Shown: positions 9,444 to 22,629, counted from the stretch's first letter. The stretch is 64,000 nt of DNA from Cyclobacteriaceae bacterium (GCA_030584025.1 CP129487.1:1178001-1242000); one strand, 5' to 3'. Notes: a model not told the origin generated them from the letters alone. A program made the numbers and translations.

Positions 9444-12400
9444 TTACTTTATAAGTAGTTTGTATCGGTGAAAACCTGATTCATCCTCAAGGAAAATTAC
9501 ATAAAGCCCAGCAGGAACATTCAGGTCAATTTCCATACGCTCTGAAGATAGTAGTCCGGTCTGTATAACCTGGCCCCATATGTTCAAAAGGGCGTAGGGC
9601 GTAGGTTTTGATATCCCTTTCACGGTAACCAGATGTTGCGCTGGATTAGGATACAGTTGGTAAGCATTGTGTTTGGATTCGACTCCAGTAATGATATATG
9701 TAAAAGGCAGTGAGGTATTTGTGCAGGATGACCGCAGTATGCGAACCTGATATTGACCACTGACGAGCGGAGTATAAACCGATTGGGTTGCTCCAGGTAT
9801 CTCCTCACCATCCAACAGCCATTTAATATCGGAGGCAATGCTGGATACCAAGTCACCATTTTTAACCGAAATTTCAGGCTGGGGTATTTCAACGGTAGCA
9901 ATTAGTTCAAAACGCTGGTTGCCATAAGTATCAGGATGTTCGGTAACTTGAAACACATACGCGTCATTGGCCTTAACCTGTAGAAGGGAATCAAGATATA
10001 GATCTCTTAATTTGAACTCACGATTGTGATTAAATACTGAGCCAGTAAAATTCAGCGCGTAGGTTCCAGCTTTCACATTTTCTACAGAAAGGGCAAGCGT
10101 TGCTCTGCATGTATCGGGCATGTTTTTAATAGATACTTGAACTGAATCAGTTGTAAGGACAGCTAAATTGTAATAGCTGTTTCGCTGCTTTATACCATCG
10201 AATCTTGGATCGAACTTCAAACCTGAGCGATCATTAAATTTTAAGAACGTTCGATCAGTTAGGCCGTTGTGGTTTAATGAAATTATCAGATTTGAATTTG
10301 ATTCTTCTTTTGTCCTGTATAGGGTGGCTTGTGCATTGGCTTTGGCGGTTTCTTGTACAGTTAGTGATGGAGTGGTATTCGGGTCAAATGCCTTTACCCA
10401 AAATGATTGTCCTTGAGCAATCAGTCCGGCAAATTCTTCATCTCCTTCCTCGCCATCCCATACGAGGAAACGACCATTCTCATACTCATTGTCTCGTAAA
10501 TATGCCGTTGCATTAATTCCACTGCTTATCCAGCCTGCATTGCCCCATTGAATGGGTGCAGCATATGGATTACCCAAAAGACTCCACCCACTTTGGTCAT
10601 TGACAGCCCCATCGTTAAGTTGAAACGAAAAATCTCCTATGTGAATTTCTCCTGCCAATTTAACCAAGGTAGGGTCTGTACTCTTTCGAATATATGCCGC
10701 GTATCCCTTTCCTAACGCGAAGTTTTCGGTGTGAGATGTTGTCGGGTAGGGGAGCCACCCTGCAGGTTCCTGGTAATGGAAAAGCGATGGATTAGTTGTT
10801 CCAGGAGAATTTCCTGCAAAGGTGCCCGTCACGGGTATGTAGTTCTGAAGGTCGCTCACGGTAGCGTTTTGCACAGGAAAACTGAGGTAACGATACATTC
10901 TTCCCGGTCGGATAAAGCGTTGAAAACGAACATCACCGGTTATGTTTCCGGTGCCTTCAACACGGCCGATATTAGCCGTTTTATTGGTAGATGAAACAAG
11001 GGTAAGTAAGCCATTTGCATGGAGTATTCCATTGTAAATTTTTTACAGAGTCAAGCACAAATAATGAATCGCGAAGAAACAATGCGCCACCACCGCTAAG
11101 ATTAGTAGCAACAACAGACACTGTATCCGATAAGCTTTTGGTGTAAAGATTGGAATGAGCAGCAGATTGTGAAGTAATAGAAAGCTTACTTCGGTCAAAA
11201 GCTATACGACCGGTTTGATTTTCACTGTTAAGCGTACCGTTGCCAAAAATGCTCAGATGATTTTTGCCGAGATTTAATTCACTTCCATTTTGAATGGTTA
11301 ATCCACCACCACTGGCTGATCCCAGCTCCAGTGTTCTTGGTAAGGTGCCTTCCGTAACACTCACAACCGAAGCCTCCAAAATGTTGAGTTGATTAAACGC
11401 TGCTTTGCTGCCAAAAAAAATTAAGGCATGTGGCCGGCCACCGGAAAGGGTTATACCAAACTTCAAGGCGGGATTGAATTCATCTTCTTCCTGCAAGGTG
11501 AGATCACCGGTGAGTTGAATGGTACTGGTGTTGTCACTAGCTCCATTTAAGGTTACGCCATTTACGATCACCAAATTGCCGGCTACTATAGTTGCCCCAC
11601 TGCCAAGTGTCTTTGTGGTGCCCGCTCCAAGAATTTCCACATGGCCGTAGGCACGCGCGGGTATGGTTGTAGCATTGGCGCCAAAGCGTATGGTTGATGT
11701 TGGTGAAATAGCACCAAACGATATCGGCTGAGTTGTATGGATATTTACCATACCATCGCCTTCCACATTAATCTCCCCGGTAAACGCATTGTTCACCGTC
11801 ATCTCACCCCCGTTACGCACCCACAAGGCCGATTCATTACCGCTAATGGTTATGGCCCCGTTTTGAGGAACAGCTTTGTTAACGTTAAATACCTGGAAGT
11901 TACCGCTAAAAGAAGTGGGGGGAGTACCATTCCCGGTAGCAGGATCAGTACCCCCACGAACTTAACTGACTCAAATCTTGCCCAGGCTTTGGGTAGTAGT
12001 TTTGTGGAGTTTGGGTGACGACTGAAAATTTAACGCATTCTGGAAATCCCATCTGTTCCACTCCCAAAGCTGCTTGAATTAGGTGTTGCGCACACAACAT
12101 GATCACCCGGTAAAATTTTCCAGCCATTTGGGAAATACCAAGGATCACTGGGATACACATAAAGACTACTACTCCATCCATCTAATTGCCTGGTGTGCTG
12201 GTTGCCGTTGACCTTAAATACAACACTTCCACCTCCGTTGGCGATAGCTGCCCTCACATTAAAGTCATTGGTGCCTAGAACACCTTTTATTAATCACTTG
12301 CTCATTAACCAATGGGCTGATGTTGGTATTGCCAGTAGCCGCATTGGTAAGGGTAAAGCCTGTAACTCGGTTGTGTGACCCCGCTGTGCTTAATAATTCA

Positions 12401-13501
12401 ACCGAAATGTCATCACTGCTCACAGCGCCCAGGTTATCGGTTACTGTAAGACGGAATTGAAACGTACCTGCCTGCAGGTTGCTTACTTTTAAAATCTGGC
12501 TATTGGTTTGCTCTAATGTGAGTGCTGCACCTTGTGTTTGTGACCAGGAAACGGCTGTGACGGATCCATCAGCATCAAAATAGTCAGCGAATAAATAGAT
12601 GGTGCCGTCACTGACCATAAACTTTTTATCTGAGCCCACATTTACATAGGGTTGAGCATTGACCGTTGAATTCTTCGTGAATTGCAAAAGCCAATCATAT
12701 ACTGGATAACCAGCAGACTGGTTATAGATAGGATTCCACATAGCGTTGTGTTCCATGGCATCCAGCAAGGTTACGTGCGGCCTGATACTTCCCGGATTGG
12801 GGCATTCGTTAATGGCAGCAGCCATTTTGGTTGCATTGTCGTAAGTCAACAGAATGTCTTCCGTTCCATGAAAAAACCATATCGGAATATTGGCCAGTGA
12901 ACACGCTTGATCAATAATATCCGGGGTTTCTTCATCGTTGTCATACGATCTTCCACACATAGGCACCATACCAGCAACCTTTTCAGGATAAGCCGCGGCA
13001 TAGATCATGCACCCTTGTCCACCCAGGCTTAACCCCATGATATAAATCTTATCCGGATTAATGGTGCGAATGGTTTTTACATATTCGATTACCTCATCAA
13101 TGTATGGAGCAGACCAATCCTGGTCAGCAATGTTAGGAGTAGCATCGCGTTTCAGTTGAGGCGATACAACGATAAAAGGCCTTGTGGTTGGCCATTGTCC
13201 TTTATCAATCAAGTAAGCAGGAGTTGCATCACTTGGTTGATTTCGCAAGCAATTAATTGATGAGCACCCAGTATTGGGATTTGGATTGATTTGTCCTTGT
13301 CCGTGAAGATTAATCAATAAAGGGGAAGGAGTGCCTTCCACATACCCCGGAGGGGTGTAGATTAGAAATTCGGTATTGCCCGGACTTGTCATGATCCCCT
13401 GTCCGTTTACCCACCTGCGTTTGTGCAACTGATAAAACCGGAACACCTGCCAGTAAGGTGAGTAAAAATAAGAGCCCGTATGTTTTAGTATTCTTATTCA
13501 C
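9444..13501 (-). pseudogene. frameshifted secreted esterase with T9SS type A sorting domain
   Basis: One gene read in pieces. The signal peptide (MNKNTKTYGLLFLLTLLAG to SVAQ) starts at 13501. The esterase piece (13397 to about 12286) has LINLHGQG, the nucleophile motif GLSLGG, an Asp in HGTEDI and a His in MEHNAMW, followed by a PKD-like segment. A carbohydrate-binding-like module, a glycine-rich repeat region and a final T9SS tail (YQLYPNPAQHLVTVKG to YKLLIK) follow. Five +1 shifts separate the pieces, at the C4 run 13396-13399, T4 run 12285-12288, near C3 12048-12050, C5 run 11951-11955 and T6 run 11039-11044. Removing one base at each restores 1350 residues. This is either a true pseudogene or indel error. 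It is a paralogue of the next gene. Confidence 0.75.
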
Positions 13502-13556
13502 TTCCTTCGTGGGTTAAGGAATTGAAATTAACAAATTACGTCCGGCTATCAAATAA

Positions 13557-13584
13557 GTTGAGCCGGTTGATAGGCCGGCTCAAC
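13557..13584 (-). terminator. hairpin between the two esterase genes
   Basis: A perfect 10-bp inverted repeat, GTTGAGCCGG and CCGGCTCAAC, with an 8-base loop lies 23 bases after the stop of the upstream esterase gene (13607) and before the start of the next one (13501). Both genes run on the minus strand. The T tract that follows is weak (TTATTTG), so it may be an intrinsic terminator or an mRNA-protecting stem. Confidence 0.55.
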
Positions 13585-13606
13585 ATTAAGTTTTGTTTAA
13601 GATTAC

Positions 13607-16600
13607 TTATTTAAAAATAAGTATCACTTTCCGCTGGAGCACGGCTGCACCCTGGCGTATGTGCATGATATATAATCCCGGGGTGGTATCCTCCGATAGG
13701 TTTAATTTATGAACACCATTTGCTTCTGCTCCCGGTATCTGAACAGCAAACACGTTACGTCCGCTCAGGTCAACCAACGAAATTTCAGCATTCTGTGTAG
13801 AAGTTGTTTCAATTTTTGTGTAGAGCTCGCTATAGGTTCCTGGGTTCGGATAAACATACGCGTTGAATCCGTCAACTCCCGGATTCTCAGTACCGGTTAC
13901 CAGGTATTGGAATGGATCTGAAATTTTAGAGCAACCACCCTGAGAAACCAATACCGAGTAGGCTCCATCCTCAATCAGTTTAATGCCCCAATCGTATGCA
14001 TCCATCGGTTCATTATCCTTATACCATTGCATAAAGGTTCCGGCTGGGATGTCGTTGACAATTTCAAGCACCTCTCCATCGAATTCAATTAATGGCATCG
14101 GTATATGATTGATTTCTACATAGGTAGATGCTTTAGGGCCTTCGCAACCATTCACTACGGCTGCCCACTTCAAATCGGGTTGAGCTACCAATCGGCCCCG
14201 AATTCCAGGTGGGATTCGTTTGGTTTTCGATCAACTGTCCGTCCCGATACCAACGTAAAACTATTTCCTGTAGTAGTTTCTACTTTTAACACAACTTGCG
14301 CGTTTTCACACAGCGAGTAGAATGGCTTGTCTACCGATACCTGTGGAGCCGGTGTATAGGTAAATTCAAGCGATGTTGCTGACAACAGTTCATTGCTGCA
14401 GCCGGTATATCCCGTACGGATTACCAGATTATTTACACCCGTTTGCAAGGCATCAACAGGCACGGTAAGCGTGATGTTCCCATCATCACCCGACATGATT
14501 TCAGATAACGCGGTTTCGTCATCAACAAGCGAAGCATAATAGAACACACCTTCCTGCGTGTTGCTGAGTTGAATAGATGCTGTTTGACCACACATACATC
14601 ACCTATTGTGGCAATGGCATCCTTATGCAGTTCAGGACGATAAATGGTAAGTGTGAATCTTTCGGCACCATAGCTTGCGGCATCTGAGGTAACTGCAAAA
14701 CTGTAAGAATCATTACCGGTGAGCGATAGTGTATTGCCGGTGAAATGATCGGTAAGCTCAATGGTGCCAACGCCTACCAGGTTCTCTATGTTTTCAAAAG
14801 CGAGTAAGTACGTTCCGGGTGTTACATCATCAATACTCAACCGAACGATTTTCTCACAGAAGCTGCTTGAAATGTTATTATACGTTAGCTTGGCATCTTC
14901 TGAAGACAAGGTGCTGAGGTTCAAAACCTGATTTTTCAATTTCATGCCGTCAACACCAGGCTCATAGGAATCCACATACGCATCGCCAATAATAATATAC
15001 GCTTCATCTTCTCGCGTACCATTGGAGAGCACAATGGTGATGCTGCCAGAAGCAGCTTCACTTTCTCGGAAAAACGTTGACGTGTTGGTGCGCTTTGCCT
15101 TTTCATGTATGGTTAATGTTGGGTTGCTTGTAACAGTCTGCACCCAAAATGCCTGCCCTGGAGCAATGATTCCATCAGTTAATGTTCCAGTGTTCGTGTT
15201 GGCATTCCAGGTTTTGAATTGCAACCCTTGAGGGTCGGTATTGTCCGGAACATGTACAACCGGTGAAAGCCCGCTCTTAGTCCAGTCGCTTACCAGATTA
15301 TTCCAGGAGATGGCCGAAGCATACGGATTACCCACCAGGTTCCAGCCATCGCCACCATTTTGGGTGCTACCTGTACCCGGTGTTAAAGTGTAAGGTACAC
15401 TTCCCTGGTAGGGTTGGCCCGTCATGGTAAGGGTAAGCGGACTGTTACCATTGTAGTTGAATATGGAATAGCCGCGACCTCTCTCAAAGGTTACCGAGTT
15501 GTCGGTACCTGTATGAGGGTAGTTCTTATACCCATTGTCGTTTTCTACATAATAAAACATGGAAGGGTTAGGTGAATTGGGACTGCTACCGGTAAACGGC
15601 CCGGTAATAGGCATGTGTAACTGCCAGTTGGCTACGGTCATATTAGCTACCGATGACGACATATACCGGTATTTCCGGGCTATACTCACCCAGCGTTCAA
15701 CCTTGGCGTTCCCGGTGATGCTTCCGTTGCCTTCAATCTCTTGCAGGTAAGCAGTTTTTGTATCCGTAGAGACAAGAGTTACGTTAGCAGGTTCTAAAAT
15801 ATCACTACCACTTGCGTTAAATTCACCTGCCTTTATTTTCAACCCATCTGTAATCCGTAACGGTGTTTGAATATTCAGTTTGCCGGTGCTGGTGAAATTA
15901 GAGGTAACCATACCGGCTGTATTCAATACATTATCAATGTGCAGGTTTGAGTTTTGAGCGCTGCTGCTGTTTAGCGTTAAGTTACTGCCGTTAATGGCCA
16001 GCCTGCCGGTTTGGCCACCAGCGTTTATACTCGCGGCATTTTTCATTACCAGGTGGTTGTTGCCCAGATTCAGGGTGCTGCCGTTGGCTAATGCCAGCCC
16101 ACCACCATTGGGTGAACCCATGTTAATCGTTACTGCACTGCCGCCATTCACCACATTTGCCGTGGTACTGGCAGCGGTTGAAATGCGAAACAAATCCAGT
16201 GTGCCATTTACGGTTAGCGTTTGTGTACCGGCTTTTGCCAAGGTTAAATCCAGTGCATTATCGGTGGCTACTACGCCCGGTGTGCCTGCCAAGGTAATAT
16301 CACCGTGTACCGTTACCCGAGAAGCATTACCGGGAACACCTTTTAAGGCAATACCATTGGTTGCAGTAAGGTTACCCATAATGGTAATGTCACCGGCTTC
16401 AAAATTTTTATTACCCGTTCCGGTAAGGTTTACATTACCGTACGTGCCGGCAGGGATGTAGTTATAGGTATTGAAGTAAACGGTACTGGTGGGTGACACA
16501 CTTAAAAACTCAGGAGCAGTGGCGTGGTTTAAGTTAACCACGGCAGTCCCTTGCACTTCTAATTTGGCAGAGATAGAACTATTCACTGTGAAGGTAGTGC

Positions 16601-19600
16601 CACTTGGAATAATAACTTTTGAAATACTTCCGCCAATATTGAGCGCTACCCCACCGAGGTCTGTTGAAGTGCGGTTAGCTACCATGTAATACTGACCGTT
16701 ATAAGTTAAATCAGGTGGATTAACTCCAATTGGGTTAGAACCGTCAGGGTTTATACCCCAGGTGCCAGCATTACCCAGAGCACCAGTGGCTTTTGAAAAA
16801 TACATCTGCCCCACATTGGTGGTAACGGCCAACACTGAAGAGGCAGCAGATTTATTTTCCGAGGCATCAAACGCTTTAACAGTAAAGTTATACAGCGTGC
16901 CGGGCTCAAGACCGGTAGCCATATAACTGGTGACTGTTGTAGTATCCACTGGAATATTGTTGACTAGGATTTCATATCCGGTAACTGCTACGTTATCGGT
17001 AGACTCAGCCCAATTGAATACCACATTTGAAAACGTTTTGCTGACTAAGGTAAGGTTGATAGGAATGGATGGAGCGATGGCGTCTGAGTCTGTAGTGGCA
17101 CTGACTGCTGAACTTAATGGAGAAGAGGCTCCATTACTCGTATCTATCGTTCTTAGTTTGTAGAAGTATGTAGTACCAGGTTCCGTAGTTTCATCGGTAA
17201 AAGCCAAGCCAATTGCTCGAGCAACAATGCTATAGTCTCCATCAAAAGCTATGGCGCGGTATACTTCAAACTCGTGAGCAGGTGATACACCATATGCCCA
17301 GGTTAAATCAATGCTTGTCATCCCGGATCCTAATGCGATTATATTAGACGGTGGAACAAGAGGATCAGGTAATGTATATGTTCCGGATTTCAGCATTGAA
17401 TTAGGAATGGGCATCCATGAGGTATAACTACTTGAACCTGTTCTTCTCCGGTACTGAACCTGAAGCGATTGCCCACCTGTATATTCATTGAACAGCACTA
17501 CAATCCTATGGTAACCAACAGGAGCTAATACGTTAGTGCTATTTGCATCAGTCTCACGCCATTGCTGGCCATGTAATCCGTCATTGTTAACTACTCGGAA
17601 TTGAGTTACATCATTTGGGTTGAATCCTCCAATGAATAACATACTTCCATCATCTGAATTCGTACGAAACTGGTAGTTGTCATTGAATCCTGCAGTTGTA
17701 ATATTTATGTACCCGTCAAACTTTATCTTGTAAAATTCTTCTTGTGTTGCAATTCCTTTAACCCCGTTTGCATCAACAGGGTAAGTAATTGGACTAGCAT
17801 TGAAATTGGCAATTTTACCTGTAAATTCTGCGGTAACCCAATCAATAGGAGGGTTATCTGGAGGGATGGAACCACCACCAGTTGTTGATGCAGAAATCAC
17901 TGGATCTAATGATTTCCACGCACCAGTGGAGTGCTCATAATATAGACCATCAATAAAGGTTGTACCAATTACCTGATTACTCGGTGGTGATAAGTTACCT
18001 GCCAGATCTTCAGTTTGCACAGTAATCGGGTAGGCATTGTTAATCGGTAAACCGCTAATGGTATAGCTAGTAGTCGGTGATGAGGTATATACTGAATTAC
18101 TTCCGTAATTCACCTTGTACCGGTTTACACCATTATCGTCACTGCCTGCATCCCATGAAAGAGAAATTGAGTTAATGGAGTTAAATATCACCTCAACATT
18201 TTGTGGAGGGGTTGGTAAAGTGGTTTCTCCCGGAGTAATCACCACTAGATTCGTATTCAGGTCATCGCTTGGAACGTGGTTCGATCGGGCTGTATTGCTG
18301 ACAGCTCGCAATTTATAGTGGTAGGTGGTGTTTGGTGCCAATTGTGTATCAAGGTATCCTACTGCATCTTCTGTTGTGAGTGCGATAAATGAAAATGTAG
18401 TTTCGCCTGCTTTTCTTCTCCAGATTTCAAAACCAACTTCGCTAGGAGAGTTATCATTCCAGGATAAAAAAATACTGGAAGGCGATTTTGCTGATCCGGT
18501 AAAATTACTAGGTAATGGAATATCTAAAGGTGAATTAAAGGTAATAAATACCGGAGTAGATTGTAAACTCTCGCAACCACTGATATCAGCTGTTCGTAAG
18601 GTATACGTTCCAGCATCAAGGTTATCGATTTTTCTCAATAATAATGATAGGGTATCCTGCACACCAGTGTAATTGTCATCAAACGTATTTGCATTTGTTA
18701 CCAGGCTACCATTCTTGTACCAATAATATTTTGTATTCTTCTCACTGGATTTTAATATCACTGTTCGTTGACTAGGATCGTTGATTGTTGGAAAAATGGT
18801 TGACCCTAAAGCCTCAATAACTGGTTTGTCTGGAGCACTTTCTGTTACTACCACAGGGTCGGACCACCTGTTCCAATCGTTCAGTCCCGGGTTGAGTACT
18901 CGGCTAAAACGTGCCCTGTATGTGCCGGGTAAGCTGGCAGAGTAACTATGTGAATTAGCTCCTGGTATCAGTTCACCATCCTTTTCCCACTGATAGGCTC
19001 TGAAGCCCTGAGCAAGAATCAGTTCTGCAGATGCGCCTGAAGTGCTACAGACAGTTGGGTTATTAAATTTAACATGGATGTTTGCCTTATCTTTTTTCAT
19101 CATCCAGCTAAAGAAATCAGGTTCATTATAGGCGTTATTCCATACTCCATGCCCTAATGTAGGATATAGTGTGTACCGTACATCCATTCCGTTGTTACGG
19201 AAATCAAGTACACGGGCCTCTGTTTGCCATGGCCATGGGTTTCTGTCTGTCCCCCCTTGGAAAGTCCAAATTGGTATACTTGCAATGTATGGGTGCATTT
19301 TATATTCATTGGTTTCTGCACCATTCACAGCTGACATAGGTAATGCTCCAGCAAATAGCCAAGGTGCACATCGGATTATCCTGTATACTCCCGCACCACC
19401 GTCCGAAAGGCCATGGATGTAGATTTTGTTTGGGTTAATGTTATAGGTTAGAATGAGTAACCTTATAATTCTAACAACATTTTCATCAGGACTATCCCAG
19501 TGTGCCCATCCGTTTAAGTTTTGGGGAAATAGTACAAAACCTGGGAAGGCACGAGCTGGCATGTTCGGATCGTCCGGGGGCATACCTGCAGGTGTAGTAG

Positions 19601-20210
19601 TTCGCACAGCTGTTTGGTGAACAGCTCCACCGTGTGTCATGCTATGGTCGTTGTTAAGTAATGAATTATTGTTCCAGGCAGCAGCGGGATTATTTGCATT
19701 TGGATTCCAGTTTTTGTTATTATGATAGCAGTTATTATCCCAACAATTTCCACGCTCCCCAAAACCATGTATCATTACTATCATCGGATAACCTCCTTCT
19801 ACATCAGGATTGGTTGCATAATTTCGTGGGAATAATAAACGGTAATTCATTTGGAATATGTCTCCTTGCCACTGCCCCACAGAACGCAATTGACCCTGAG
19901 TGTAATTCGTAGAGTTGAATCCAGCCATTGGGTGATAGGTGTTTGTTAGTGGCCCAGTGCTACTCGTCCTTCGGAAACTGAAGGTCGAGCCTTCGGTTAA
20001 ATAATATTGACGTCCTGGGTCGTTAGGGTAATCTGCTGCAAGACGAATATCTATGTTAATGAAAGTACCAGATGTTCCTGGCCCAGGGCCTCTCGTTCCA
20101 TCATTTTTGTAGTGGAAGTACTCCCAAGTTGGATCAATCTGTGCTTTTGAGGTATTGTAAAAGCATGCAAGAACGGCAATAAGAAGGGGCAGTTTAGCCG
20201 GTAATTTCAT
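13607..20210 (-). pseudogene. giant modular secreted esterase with PA14 and Fn3 domains, 3' frameshifts
   Basis: Residues 1-23 are a signal peptide. An esterase domain follows, with MIHGFGE, nucleophile Ser269 in GLSDGG, Asp322 in GGTDRN and His354 in LGHGVW (PHB depolymerase/feruloyl-esterase-like). Next come an Ig-like segment, Fn3 domains at about 562-660 and 667-755, a PA14 domain at about 754-945 (FRTNSDDGSMLFI), and two more Fn3 domains to about 1133. A repetitive beta-rich region leads to the type A T9SS tail at 13607. The first frame is open for 1925 codons, but its last 50 or so are out of frame. Three shifts, near 14588-14597, at A4 14257-14260 and at C4 14196-14199, must be corrected to reach the sorting tail, giving about 2200 residues. 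Uncorrected, the product would lack the export signal. Confidence 0.78.
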
Positions 20211-20589
20211 AGACTAAGGTGGTTGATTAAAGCTACCTACTAATATCCGACAAAGGTCGTAAAAGTGACAACCCAAGGCGTAATATTTAACATTAAATTT
20301 TAGCAATAATTCAAGGTTTTGCCCTAAAAAACAGGGTTTAAGTCGGGCATGATACAGAAATGGGTATTTTTAAGCCTGAAAACGCCACGTACCTTTTTGT
20401 TCTTCCGTGCCAAATGTAACTCCGGTAGTTTGTGCAAGGGGTAGTTCTGTTGAACAATAGTTAATTAATGACTCAAAAAGACACCGTTTTGATGAAAATC
20501 AATAAAATACCCGCCTAAAAAGGCTGAAAAAATCTACCTTAGCTGCCCAAATTAAGTGTTCCCAGATTTTTTTAAGTATTCCACTATCT
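20211..20589. other. 379-base divergent intergenic region
   Basis: AT-rich spacer between the minus-strand esterase gene and the plus-strand glycosyltransferase. I see no convincing ORF, RNA gene or strong hairpin. A short stem CCCT/AGGG around 20322-20335 is too weak to name. Promoters for both flanking genes must lie here, but no full TAnnTTTG element with a matching -33 box was found; TACCTTAG near 20535 is a poor match. Confidence 0.5.
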
Positions 20590-21510
20590 ATGTCTTTTTT
20601 TAAAAATCCTGCCTGGATTAAACCTGAGATACTAGCCTACAACACCCTGGATGAGGTACCCCAGTCGTTGTTGGATGAAATAAAACAAAAGCTCAGCCAG
20701 TTGGTTAGCCAGCAGCCGGAGGTTTCCATTGTTATTCCGGTATGGAACGAAGAATTGAATATCGTGAAGGCGCTCTCCACACTGGTACAAACCAAAACCA
20801 ACATACCGTTGGAAATTATCGTGGTGAACAATAACTCAACAGACAGAACGCAGCAGGTACTGGATAGCCTGAACGTAACCTCGTACATGGAAAAAAAGCA
20901 GGGCATTGGCCCTGCCCGCCAACTGGGGCAAGTAAATGCAAAAGGAACGTATATTCTGATGGCCGATGCTGACTGTTTTTATCCATCGGGCTGGGTTGAA
21001 AATATGATGCGCGTATTGAAGAAGAAAAACGTAGCATGCGTTTACGGAAGGCATTCTTTTTTGGGTTCAAAGAAGAACCCGCGCTGGCAATTTTTTTTCT
21101 ATGAAAGATTGCGGGACATACTGGTAGAATTCAGGCACTTTAAACGGCCTTATTTGAATTCATTGGGTATGTCAATGGGCTATGTGAGGCAGTTTGGTGT
21201 GGATGCCGGCTTTATTGATCACATGAACGCCTGGGGCGAGGACGGCCGGTTTTGCTATGAGTTGATGCGCTATGGAAAAGTTAAGATGGTGCGGGGTTTT
21301 AATAATAGGGTGTGGACAACCACCCGAACCCTGGATAAGGAGGGCAGTTTTCTCCGGTCGCTTATCGTCAGGGTTTTGCTTGAGTTAACGCGGTTTACCG
21401 GATATTTCAGAAAGATCAAACCACATGATGCCAAGTCATCTAAAAATCCACCCTCATTCCTTTTCCGGTTTAAATTTTTTAAAAGTTACAAGGAAACTCA
21501 TAAGTATTGA
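20590..21510 (+). CDS. GT2 family glycosyltransferase
   Basis: 306 residues with the GT-A fold of family 2. After a 45-residue N-terminal extension comes VSIVIPVWNEELNIVKAL, then IIVVNNNSTDRTQQVL and the metal-binding ADADCFYP (DxD-like). An acceptor-side motif, AWGEDGRFCYELM, matches the ED of inverting GT2 enzymes. There is no transmembrane segment in the core, and the C-terminus is basic. It probably transfers a sugar from a nucleotide sugar onto a lipid-linked glycan. It heads a run of plus-strand glycan genes. Confidence 0.85.
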   Translation: MSFFKNPAWIKPEILAYNTLDEVPQSLLDEIKQKLSQLVSQQPEVSIVIPVWNEELNIVKALSTLVQTKTNIPLEIIVVNNNSTDRTQQVLDSLNVTSYMEKKQGIGPARQLGQVNAKGTYILMADADCFYPSGWVENMMRVLKKKNVACVYGRHSFLGSKKNPRWQFFFYERLRDILVEFRHFKRPYLNSLGMSMGYVRQFGVDAGFIDHMNAWGEDGRFCYELMRYGKVKMVRGFNNRVWTTTRTLDKEGSFLRSLIVRVLLELTRFTGYFRKIKPHDAKSSKNPPSFLFRFKFFKSYKETHKY

Positions 21511-21578
21511 TGGCCTTACCAATTTGACGCAAACTGAGATTCCTTTCTGTTGTATGATTAGTAGTCGTTTATTAATTT

Positions 21579-22556
21579 ATGTCCACTCAACAACCTGTTA
21601 TAAGTGTTTTCATGTTGGCGTATAACCATGAGCCTTATATCGCTCAGGCTATACAAAGCATTCTGGATCAAAAAACTGATTTGGAATATGAATTGGTGAT
21701 CGGTGAAGATTGCTCCACCGATAATACACGTGCGGTCATTAACAACTTTAAGGAAAAATATCCTGATAAAATCAGGGTCATTGAAAATACGACCAATGTC
21801 GGCATGCATGAAAATTTCCTGCGAACACTTTTTAGTTGTCGCGGAAAATATTTGTGCTTATGTGAGGGGGATGACTATTGGGTTAATCCTGATAAATTGA
21901 ATCTTCAGTACCAGTTTCTGGAGTCAAACCCTGATTACGTTTTAGTGTGCGGTAACCACAAGAAATTTATACAAAACAGTAATGAGTTTGATAAAGGTAA
22001 CCCGCCTTCTGTGAAGGATCATGACATCAAATTCGAGAAGCTCATCAGGTTTAACTGCATCACCACCGCAACCATCATGTTTCGAAATGTATTGAAGCGT
22101 GAAGATTTTACACCGGATTTCTTTTCGATCATTAGCTGTGACTGGTATATGTACATGAAGTTACTGAATCATGGTAAAATACGATACCTGAGCCATACAT
22201 TTGCCGTGTACAGAATTAACGAGGGTAGCATTAATGGACGAAGTACCCGGTTGGCCATTGCCCAAAAGGAGATGAAATTTATGGAGTTGGTAAAAACAGG
22301 AAGCCTGGTTAACCTGGATAGCAGTAGGATGCAACACCTCCATAAATCGATTCAGCTTAAATACTACGATATTGCCCAAGGGGAGGCCCTGAACGGAAAC
22401 CGAAGAGCAGCCTTTAAATTGAGCACACAGACATTTAGAAATAATCCGTTAAGCCTAACAGGTCTTAATGATTTTTTTAAAACGACCCTTCGCATCATAA
22501 GCCCTGATTTTTTTCAAAAGATTCGCAATGTAAAGCGAGCCTTAAGGAATATGTAG
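21579..22556 (+). CDS. GT2 family glycosyltransferase
   Basis: 325 residues. The N-terminus has the family 2 signature ISVFMLAYNHEPYIAQAI, followed by LVIGEDCSTDNTRAVI and the metal-site segment CEGDDYWVNPDKL. CDWYMYMKL corresponds to the acceptor region. GEDCSTDNT and CEGDDYW are typical of Bacteroidota and capsule-cluster GT2 enzymes. It lies 68 bases after the previous glycosyltransferase on the same strand. Donor and acceptor sugars are not predictable. Confidence 0.85.
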   Translation: MSTQQPVISVFMLAYNHEPYIAQAIQSILDQKTDLEYELVIGEDCSTDNTRAVINNFKEKYPDKIRVIENTTNVGMHENFLRTLFSCRGKYLCLCEGDDYWVNPDKLNLQYQFLESNPDYVLVCGNHKKFIQNSNEFDKGNPPSVKDHDIKFEKLIRFNCITTATIMFRNVLKREDFTPDFFSIISCDWYMYMKLLNHGKIRYLSHTFAVYRINEGSINGRSTRLAIAQKEMKFMELVKTGSLVNLDSSRMQHLHKSIQLKYYDIAQGEALNGNRRAAFKLSTQTFRNNPLSLTGLNDFFKTTLRIISPDFFQKIRNVKRALRNM

Positions 22557-22629
22557 TGGTTTCAGGTTTGGAGACTACGCTGCAAATATTTTAAAAGAGC
22601 AAAAAGTTATCTAATTTTCGAATTGCAAT

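Noticed and set aside
11039..14600. Programmed ribosomal frameshifting or phase variation
   Set aside because: Eight shifts in short runs (3-6 bases) in two genes, mostly of the same phase, without slippery heptamers plus structure and without long variable tracts, do not fit either mechanism.
15994..16461. 155-codon open frame on the plus strand, with others at 16489, 16930 and 18325
   Set aside because: They lie opposite the giant esterase gene and read as strings of V, P, A and T, the reverse of its repetitive beta-rich coding. No family signature or start context is seen.
20211..20589. Possible small RNA or riboswitch in the divergent gap
   Set aside because: Only a 4-bp stem and AT-rich sequence are visible, and no known aptamer pattern was recognised.
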